Below, one piece after another: positions 56,243 through 64,000 of a stretch of 64,000 nucleotides of DNA. The notes below the pieces were generated by a model. That model did no database searches. It was not told the DNA's origin and was given only the letters and a program-made list of their open reading frames with translations. The first letter of the stretch is position 1, and each line of letters opens with the position of its first letter. The position numbers and the translations under genes are program-made. The stretch is from Arthrinium phaeospermum. Taxonomy: Eukaryota > Ascomycota > Sordariomycetes > Amphisphaeriales > Apiosporaceae. The stretch is taken from the NCBI GenBank assembly GCA_006503535.1, contig QYRS01000008.1, forward strand, positions 2,356,001 to 2,420,000, given 5' to 3'.

Positions 56243-58542
56243 CACGCGGTCAAGGCAGATTCCCTCAGACCAGCGCGAGCAGAGTCGTGAAAGTCCCAGC
56301 GGGACCCGTGACTCTCTACATCGGTGAAGCGCGTTCTCCGCACACCTTCGTCATCCGTGCACTTTCCCAAAGACCACTGAAGAAATCATGGTCCCTGTCG
56401 GCGAGATCATCGTGAAATACGACTGAGTCCCGGCACAGCAGGATGCAGGGCCCTCCGCCAGACGCGGTGAAGCTTCTGGCAGATTCGTCGACACTGACGA
56501 GGCGCGAGCGGTAAACAACGCACGAGGCGACGCCCTAAAGCTCGTCATGACGGCATACATGGGTGCCGCCCATGAAAAAAAGCTCAAGCTGGAGAACCTG
56601 ATAAGGGGATTTCGGGATAAGTGGTCTGCTCGCGGCCGCCCACGAAAGAATGCACTTGCGTCGTTCAACAAGTCACTTAAGCTATGCGCTGCGTGGTGCA
56701 AGACTTGATTGGGCCCCGTTCTGGCCGCGACGCGACGTTGCTACCGGATGGGATGTGTTCGATGCCTGCTTCACCCCACTGCAAAAGGATATCAGATTAC
56801 CCAAAGCCGTTGAATACGTCGTTCTCCCGCAGCGGTAGAGTGGCTGGCGAAGGAAGAACTCCGGGAAACCGTTCTCATTTTGCCTAAGAAGGTCAGGCAA
56901 ATGATACTTGAACGGGGGACCCCAGCAGACGACATTACGGAGTGAAACTTACGACTGCGGATCACGAGGAAGGGGAAGCCGGACGCATTCCCGGCATATC
57001 TATTTTAGACGGTACGACTCGCCCCCAACACATGACCGCCACCAGCTTTACGCTTCGAAACCCTTACACTGCCGATACCGTACATCGCCGCGCGAACACG
57101 TTGCCGGCCACCCCGTCCCCCACCTTGCTAGGGGGGTGTGGACACCACCCCGGATGGATTTCCTGCCATAACACGGGCACGACGTCCGTCGTACCAAGAA
57201 TCGACCCTAACATGTGGTATGCGGAGCTCTCGCTGCAGTCGAATTCCTGCGGCGGCCCCATACGTAGCCGGCATGACCATGGTGTCAGGGACGCTCTCTC
57301 GGGGAAGAGGTACTCAGTGTCTACCTACAATCCCTCCACCCATCAATGTTGATTCGTTACCTGGATAAGAGCGAGATCCTCCACGAAGCCCGCGCACTGC
57401 AGCGCGAGGTCAGACAGCAGACATTGCTTGGTTGCAGAGCTCTGGGAAGTGGAGCAGTACAAATACATTGCCTTCGCCCGCCAGCGCCTGGCTGACTGAC
57501 CACATCATCTGCTTCGACCGGCCCTTGAGCATTGGCTTCGATGTCCTTTCAAGGCAGACGGGGATCCTGTCGAATACAGTCGATCCCCAAGACCCTATTA
57601 GCCGCCAGTGAACACCAGGCGGTGGAAGGCTCACACAGAAGCCTCTCCTTGATTAGGCCTTTGCAGTTCGTGCAGTGTCGGTGTTGTTTGGCTACCTACC
57701 CCTACTCATCTTCGCCCGACCAACCTCTCGGGTCTACGGTCATAGGGCTGACAGGGCTTCACTCACCCATTTCATCCAATCCTACGACCGAAGTACTGGT
57801 AGCATTTCAAGCGCTCACCAGCATAATGTCCGGACAGAAGCGGACTGATGGCCAGTCGAGCCGTCGGACCAGTTCAGTTCTTCGGCAACAGGTCAACGAC
57901 ACTCAAGCCAGGGCTCAATGTCGGGCCAACAGACAGGCTTGACTAAGTGGCTCACCAGCTCAAACCAGTCTACAACATCACAAAGCAACAGGCTGCACCC
58001 TCGACACCCCGGCAGCAGTCGGGGTCGTCAACACCCCGAATACTAAGTAAGCTTCATGACCATGAAGCCCGCCGTGCTGGGACGGACGGAAGGTGTAAGG
58101 CTCAGACCAAGGAGGCCAAGGTCATCGAGCCATCACTGGAATAAGAAGCATCTGCCGTCGCTCGACCCAGCACCCTCGTAGTAGCCCTGTGATTCCTGAG
58201 CTAGACGCCAAGGTGGCTGTTCGCAATGCTGCTGGCGCCGCCTGTGGCTTCTCCCCCGTCCAGATCCACTATTATCTTCAAGCACCTCAACTGGAAGGAA
58301 CTTGGCAGTCGAAACCGGAGACTTGCAAGTACAGCTCGACCATCGTCATTTTCGACCCTCCCTGAGAATCCTGAGATCGCTGAGATCCTTGAGCTTGCGT
58401 CGGTGATTACACCCCCTATGAGTGGACGCCCGGAGCTCCCAACGGGACTCTTCGTGCGCTATCGTGTCTCAGAGACCATCTTCTCGGACGACCAAGGGCG
58501 CGCTGGTCCTCTATTGTTGCCCCGTGAGATGAAGACGGAGAC
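56243..58542. other. no gene recognised
   Basis: No frame with a motif. One CGA-loop hairpin with a 6 bp stem including a wobble lies at 56727-56741 (GCGACG CGA CGTTGC). Confidence 0.4.
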
Positions 58543-59674
58543 ATGATTACGACGCCCTACGCGAGGAACTCATCTCACTCAGCCAACTTATGGAGGCTGC
58601 GGTCTTGTGGGATTTTGACCTGGGGCCGTCATAACACTAAGAGGTGCAGTTTCTCCGCTTCAATCAAACGAGTCGAAAAGCAGGAGAAGGAGAAGGAGAT
58701 CTCGAGCAGAATCTCGGGCAGAACAAACCGACTGACTTTTATATATACAACACCAATTCACAACACAACTTCTTTCCTTTTTTTTCTTTCAACCATACCA
58801 TCTCTCCCGCTGCTACCCGAAAGTGATGATCACATGCCACTTCAAGGGATCGGCTGGGACTACGACACGATGCAGGAGAGCCCTGCTCGAGCGAAACAAA
58901 ATCCCGATTCACGTGGAGGTGCGGGAAAACACTCTCTTAATGCTAGAACAGCACTGAGATGCCCCTCTCGAGACCCCTCCCTGGACACGGGCGGGTCGAT
59001 CGCCGAGCCAATGCCGCAGGACGGCGACACCGAGCCGTCTGCTGTGCCGCCCAATGACTATTGGAACGCAGACGAGACCGCCGACCCGCGAGAGGGGGAG
59101 AGCCTCGTCTTCCGCCGACTGCGCGCCTTGACCCAGCCTCCGAAACAGTGGGGACCTGTTCGTTCCGCAGTCACGTCCCGAGAGGTTACCCGTCCAGCCC
59201 CGGACGCCCGGTACATACGACGAGGTGATGCGCGTGTGGCTCGACGCCTGGCAGCACCTCGAGCCCGAAGACCGGGAGAGAGCCTGAGACAGTCGCATTC
59301 GCCGTCGTCGGAACCAGGCCACCGACGACGAGGTAGTGTACGCCGCAGAGCGCGAAGACCAGATCACTCGGCGGCTTCGCGCGGATGGACCGGATGACTA
59401 CCACCTGGCCCAAAGTGTGCGGGAGGGTCAAAAGAAGCCGGTACAGGAAGACCGCTGCTGCCGGCAAAGCTACAAGCAACAGGCCATTGCCAAGCAGAGA
59501 GGTACATTTCATGTACCAGGTAACCTGGTGCTGCCGACCTGCCTGTCGGGGACTACAAGATCCGCTGCGAGGAGACCTCGAGCGGTGGGCTCCCAGATGG
59601 GGGGCACGGTGGTAATACCGCTGCAGTCCTCAAAGCCTCCGACCCATCACCGAAGGAGCCCCCTTCCCCCCTGA
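58543..59674 (+). pseudogene. overlapping protein-like fragments in several frames
   Basis: One frame gives PMPQDGDTEPSAVPPNDYWN then ADETADPREGESLVFRRLRA (to about 59150). A second gives TYDEVMRVWLDAWQHLEPED (59210-59285). A third gives DDEVVYAAEREDQITRRLRA then DGPDDYHLAQSVREGQKK (59320-59440). Together they read like one acidic, helical protein split by two indels. No family recognised. Confidence 0.35.
59051..59064. repeat. hairpin, GACT loop
   Basis: CCAAT GACT ATTGG, 5 bp perfect arms. Confidence 0.55.
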
Positions 59675-59976
59675 TGACATCGGCTCTGTCCACTCACTCG
59701 TGGTTTGTGTCGTCAGAGTACAGGCAACCTACCTGCTTGCGCGGGGCCTCACGCCAACGTACGTCTGGGGCGGCGGTCGAGAAGCTGCATAATCGGCTGC
59801 TTTGCGGCGCCGCTGCAGATTACGTGGTAAGTTTCCCTCCATACTCCGTCCTCAGGCCTGTAGCAGAAGTGCTGACCGGAGGTATAAATCACCAGACCAA
59901 TTGGGATCGGCTCGCAATTCGCGAGTGGGCGAAATTGTCGTCAAACGGCCGGGACGAGGGATCGATCGTACGCGCA

Positions 59977-60730
59977 CCAAGGGGCTCAACTCGCACCCCT
60001 TGGCTTTGGATCCTCCTCCATCTCCTTCTCAGTCTCGGTCTGGGGAAGAGATACGATCGCTGCCAAGCACGCCACCAGCATCGCTAGCACACACCACCCG
60101 CAACGAGAGAGACGGAAGTTGGAATTGCGGGCCGTCAACCTACGCGCGGAACACTCAGCTCTCTGAGGGCAAATGCCACATCAGCGCGGAGCATGCAGAG
60201 CAACACACTAATGACCATTATGTGACGAGGCTTCCATCCGCTGGCCCACCAGACGCCGAGCTTCTTGGGTGTCCCACGCTCTCCTTCATGCCGAACCCAA
60301 CGTCATGACGCGGACGGACGAGAGATCATACGCTGACCGAGGGGCATAATTGGCACCCCTTGGCTTTGGGTCCCCCTCCTCCTTCGATGCGGCGGGCCAA
60401 CAACCCAGTTTCAGTTCGAGGTTGCGTTCAAGAGGTGGGAGGCCAACAAGGCCAAACTCCGAGTTGCCCGACTGCTGGTCCAAGCATCCACCTCAGAGAT
60501 CGTCTATCGGGAGATCGAAGACACGCTTCTCCAATCTCCCAGAGACGCACGGTTTCGATCGAAAGAAGTTCGACAAGGTCGCGCGCAGCAGCTTCCAGGG
60601 GGAAAGGTGCAGCCGATCGTCCAGTCGTCGAGGTTCCCAGATTGATTGCGAAGTACTCGCGGGAGGAGAGCCCGTCGGAGGAAGAGGGGGCAATTCCAAT
60701 ACTCGCACCGAGGGGTTTCACTGGCACCCC
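59977..60730. repeat. three hairpin-bearing repeats about 360-370 bp apart
   Basis: CCRAGGGG and a CCCCTTGG-like arm face each other across an 11-base loop ending in GCA at 59977-60003, 60337-60363 and 60708-60730. The stem is perfect (8 bp) in the first, has one G-T in the second and is reduced to 5 bp in the third. The flanks are also alike (ACC before, CCTCCTCC after). In one frame the first two encode HPLAL followed by Pro-rich sequence. Confidence 0.6.
60206..60224. repeat. hairpin, GACC loop variant with bulge
   Basis: TAAT GACC ATTA with three more pairs (CAC/GTG) beyond a bulged T. The downstream flank resembles that of the hairpin at 60817-60836. Confidence 0.5.
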
Positions 60731-60816
60731 TGAGTCCTGTAATGCCTCCTCCTCCGGGCTTGGACCGTGCATGGGAATCGACATCATTGGGGAGATCTCG
60801 CGGTCTGTGGGTAGAG

Positions 60817-60836
60817 AGCACAATGACTATTGTGTT
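60817..60836. repeat. hairpin, GACT loop, 8 bp stem with one G-T
   Basis: AGCACAAT GACT ATTGTGTT. Confidence 0.65.
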
Positions 60837-61186
60837 CCGGGCTGCCATTCGCTTCGGTCCATGATGACGATTACGGGACCTGGGGCGAAAAACAAATGAC
60901 GGAGTGGTCCCGAAGAGCTGCTCTTCCTTGATGCCGGCGTACCCACTTCGCCTGATGACATACTCGACGACTTCCAGGACCGATAGGAAACGACCTTGCT
61001 CGCCAGTCGCAACAAAGCACTAGAGCCATATCCCACAAGCTGCGCATAAGCGATGAGAGGAAGTGATGACAAAGAATAGGACGGTACTTACCTACTCATC
61101 GTCCCTTGCGGCGACCCGAGACAGGTTGGAGCGGCTCACCCCGTGGCAGAAGCCGGGTCTCCCTCCTGGCCCTGAGCCGGTTCGAA

Positions 61187-61201
61187 GCCTCGCGACGAGG
61201 C
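61187..61201. repeat. hairpin, CGA loop, 6 bp perfect stem
   Basis: GCCTCG CGA CGAGGC. Confidence 0.65.
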
Positions 61202-61358
61202 AACGAAGCGGATGGAGGAGGTCCTAATCCTGGCGCCAGCGCCGGGAGTACGGACGAGCCCGTGAAGTCCACCGCGAAGCAGCCTACTCCAGTTGGCGGC
61301 GCAAGAACAGCGGATTTTCTGTTCGCAGCTGCCCCTTCCCCTCACTTTCGGCACACTC

Positions 61359-61373
61359 AACTCGCGACGAGTT
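61359..61373. repeat. hairpin, CGA loop, 6 bp perfect stem
   Basis: AACTCG CGA CGAGTT. It differs from the hairpin at 61187 only by paired changes in the outer stem. Confidence 0.65.
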
Positions 61374-63428
61374 CGAGGACCGCTCACCTCGGGAGAAGCT
61401 GGGTCTCCTGTCGCTAAGCGGCTTCGATGCTGCGGTTGCCTCCCCTCCCCTCCTCCCTTTCTCTCCACCATCCATGAGCGCCTGCTATATTACTTAGCAA
61501 TGGTCCAACTACCGACTGCAATGTCTTCTACGGTAGCGGTATGAAGGCTCGAGGGCGACCCTCGAGCTGGCACTGGAGATGAAGCAAGCGCACAGAACGC
61601 GTGAGCGCCACCCGACAGTGCCACTCCGGATGCATGGATGGAAAGGCAAGGCCCACGTCAGCTTCTGCCGCCACATGCTCTCGGCGCGCGAGGCTAACGA
61701 CTCAGGCCTCTGCCGACCACAGCCCGTACTTCATGCGGGAGTTCGCCCGGCACCCGTCCAGGCCAGCGCCAACGTCATGGCAGACGCAGCAGGAAGGACT
61801 CGGCGCAGACGGCCCGCGCCGACCAGAATCGCGCCGACCAGAATCACACGACTCGGCGGTATCTCCCGCTGACCAAGTCACTGCAGTGAAGAGCAGGAAC
61901 CGCCTGGTCCCGTTTCCAAGAATGGAAGGCCGAAGACGAGACAATCTTCAAACAAGTATGTTGTGGCGTGTTGTCAAAATGACACGCCAGAAAGGGGAAA
62001 GGGGGAGGGAAAAGATGGCACTCTCTTCCCTGAATGATCTCCTTCACTTCTCCCCACGCTTCTTCCCCATCACCAAGATGAGCCAACATAGAGCTCATTC
62101 GTCGACCCTCGCAACGGCCCTCGCGGATGCTAAAGATGGGCGATTTCCCCCTGGACGAGCACACGACAGGTGCCCAGCGACAACGCACGAGGCGAGTGTA
62201 TCGGCTGGAGATCAACCGACGCCATGCCGATCTCCTGGACCGACTTCGGCTTATCCCAGAAGCCTACGACCTTATCGAATCGGATTTGATAAGAACGCAG
62301 CTCATAGATCGTAAGTACGGTGCCCGAAACTCATCGCAAGAGCCGGGAATGGGGCCAGTAACCCAGTAACCCATTCACCTATTCACCTATTCATGGCACG
62401 ATGCCCACCGTCCTCCAGCGGGAGCAGTCTGTACGGCACAGGGGTGGAGGAACGAACCACCCAACGACGACTCGTCCGTCCAGGATGGGGCTATACGGCA
62501 AACGGAAGACCTAGGTCAACGTGAATCGTCGCTGTGCGATAGTGCTTCTCCTTGTTCCGAGTTTTGCGATGAACGGGGTCCCGCTGGTCCAATGTGACGC
62601 CGTCATGGGGGTCATCGGTGCGAATGTTGTGGTCCACCCGGGCGGCGTTGACGCGCAAAACTTGCCGTTTCTCGTCAGACCAGATCCCCCTGATTGATTC
62701 TGTTTTATTCGACATAAAGTATCCAATCCATCCTCTTGGGGTATAAAGTTTCGGTTTTCCCTGTCTGTGTGTCTCGGGAGGCAATGTGACATAGACCCGG
62801 CTTGCCCAAACCGCGAAGGTAGGAACCTTGGATCCTATGATCCTCTCTTTCCCGTCTTGTTCCCTAGTTCCATGGCGCCCGCGAAATGGAGGACGACGCG
62901 ACGTCAACTCTTCGCCTGATCGGTCCCATGGAGCCCCTCGGTCTTCCGTGCAGAGAGGCCAGAAAAAGCATGGCCACGCCGCTCAGGCTGCCGCGCCCGC
63001 CCATTATCTGGGCCTTGGACACCCACTCACGACATGTTGATACCGGGTGGGAGGACTGCGACTTGTTTGATAGCCCAGCGGTAGAGCACCTAACGGCCCG
63101 CAGCATTATGGCAACTGGCACCAACTTCCAGCAAGCCATAGCCGCGGCTGTTCTCTGGGAGTTTGATCTCCGGGCCGGTAATTCTCTGATACCCACGCAC
63201 GTACCAGGGCCTGAGAGGCCGATGACGCCCGCACCTTAGCTGGACGTATCCAAGCTTAGCTGGCCCGTTCTTTGGTCATTCACTCGCCAGACCCGACTGT
63301 CTGGTGGCAAAATACACATGTCCTTGATGACATTCCGCAAGTCAGACGTGATGCCTTGCTTTGGAGAAGCCCGTAATTGGCCCACTACGCCACTCACAAG
63401 TCGCAAGGCTCCGCTACATAACGATCTC

Positions 63429-63481
63429 GGACGCGACGTCCAATTTACAAAGTATCTTTACACAGCCACCTCGCGACGAGG
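63429..63481. repeat. two CGA-loop hairpins
   Basis: GGACG CGA CGTCC at 63429-63441 and CCTCG CGA CGAGG at 63469-63481, both with 5 bp perfect stems. Confidence 0.6.
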
Positions 63482-63602
63482 ATGCTGCGATGCCTTTCTA
63501 GCTGTTCTTTAGAGCTCGTGCCGGTGACCGTTTCTTCAGCAATACAGCATGGCGCATCTCGTCAGGCCGATGACGCGCAGCCTCCTACCCGTTCATGTTC
63601 CG

Positions 63603-63623
63603 CAACGCCCGCGACGAGCGTTG
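63603..63623. repeat. hairpin, CGA loop, 8 of 9 pairs
   Basis: AACGCCCG CGA CGAGCGTT with one C-A mismatch and a further C-G pair outside. Confidence 0.65.
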
Positions 63624-63941
63624 GGACACGATCCGGATTAGTACCGGAGCCCGAGCGAAGACGATTCGCATGGGAGACTGGAAGGCCGTCTGGCGCGATG
63701 GACGTGGACTTCCAATCCGCCAACGAGTGTCCGACCCCTTCCATGTGCGGTCCATAAGATCCCCCCAGAAGCTGGGTCATGATTGCTCGGGACGACCCCT
63801 CGACACAGCTTCCCAGACCCGACCGTTGACGATGTCGCGACACTAGTGAATGGACCTTGCTGCTAAACTGGCTGGCGTTGGCAAACGAACGGACAAGGTT
63901 CGGATGCGACATCCGGACCACACAGGGCCTTCACCAACAAC

Positions 63942-63952
63942 CTCGCGACGAG
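63942..63952. repeat. hairpin, CGA loop, 4 bp
   Basis: CTCG CGA CGAG. The downstream flank resembles that of the hairpin at 63469 (a TGC...GCGATGC pattern), so the two may be copies. Confidence 0.5.
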
Positions 63953-64000
63953 ATTGCAGCCAGCGATGCATTTGGGACCCGGGCGGCGCCAAGGTAACTC

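Larger units (their letters stand above)
60837..64000. other. no gene recognised
   Basis: Open frames of up to about 237 codons (61601-62314) have no motif and overlap frames on the other strand. The stretch is rich in CGA-loop hairpins, listed separately, and continues past the window end. Confidence 0.4.

Noticed and set aside
55600..56300. Long terminal repeats around the Gag fragment
   Set aside because: The 8 bp inverted repeat at 55637-55663 is a hairpin, not a terminal repeat, and no matching direct repeat was seen on the other side.
61601..62314. 237-codon plus-strand frame
   Set aside because: Composition unlike protein, no motif, overlapped by equally open frames on both strands.
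38000..64000. Starship-type giant element or CRISPR array
   Set aside because: No tyrosine-recombinase captain gene, no evenly spaced identical repeats with unique spacers and no boundary repeats could be seen.

Overview
This window looks like nuclear DNA of a filamentous ascomycete, most likely a sordariomycete. The genes have short introns (roughly 50-100 bp) with GTRNGT-type donors and CTAAC-like branch sites. The recognisable set is an iterative fungal polyketide synthase, an Ste11-type MAPKKK with SAM and Ras-binding-like domains, a DNA ligase I and an Htd2-like mitochondrial dehydratase. Everything below comes from reading the sequence by eye; no database search was run.

Region 1 (about 0.66-15.8 kb) reads as a secondary-metabolite cluster. 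In order it holds a SET/MYND protein (minus), a GNAT acetyltransferase (plus), an ATP-grasp ligase (plus), an FSH1/LovG-type serine hydrolase (minus) and a highly reducing polyketide synthase (plus). The hydrolase and synthase start codons are 629 bp apart on a divergent promoter. A plausible division of labour is: the synthase builds a reduced chain, the hydrolase releases it, the ATP-grasp enzyme activates the carboxylate and joins it to an amine or similar partner, and the GNAT acylates. The synthase keeps KS, AT, DH, KR and ACP motifs, but its C-methyltransferase and enoylreductase regions are degenerate, and the reading frame slips by one base at three places.

Region 2 (about 16.4-37.3 kb) is conserved core genome: a PH plus leucine-rich-repeat protein (minus), a 7.4 kb stretch without a convincing gene, the Ste11/NRC-1 MAPKKK (plus), the Htd2-like dehydratase (minus, apparently with a GC-AG intron) and DNA ligase I (plus, with two in-frame starts that suggest mitochondrial and nuclear forms).

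Region 3 (about 38-64 kb) contains no intact gene that I recognise. It is not obviously AT-rich, so it does not look like RIP-mutated repeat. It is a mosaic of protein-like fragments broken by frameshifts and stops. Some are diverged copies of one another that differ mainly at synonymous sites, so they once encoded conserved proteins. One piece is a Ty1/copia-type Gag fragment. Scattered among them are short hairpins in which the loop is fixed (CGA, GACT, or TGGACNC) while the arms vary in sequence yet stay complementary. These hairpin families and the decayed paralogues are the most unusual content of the window.
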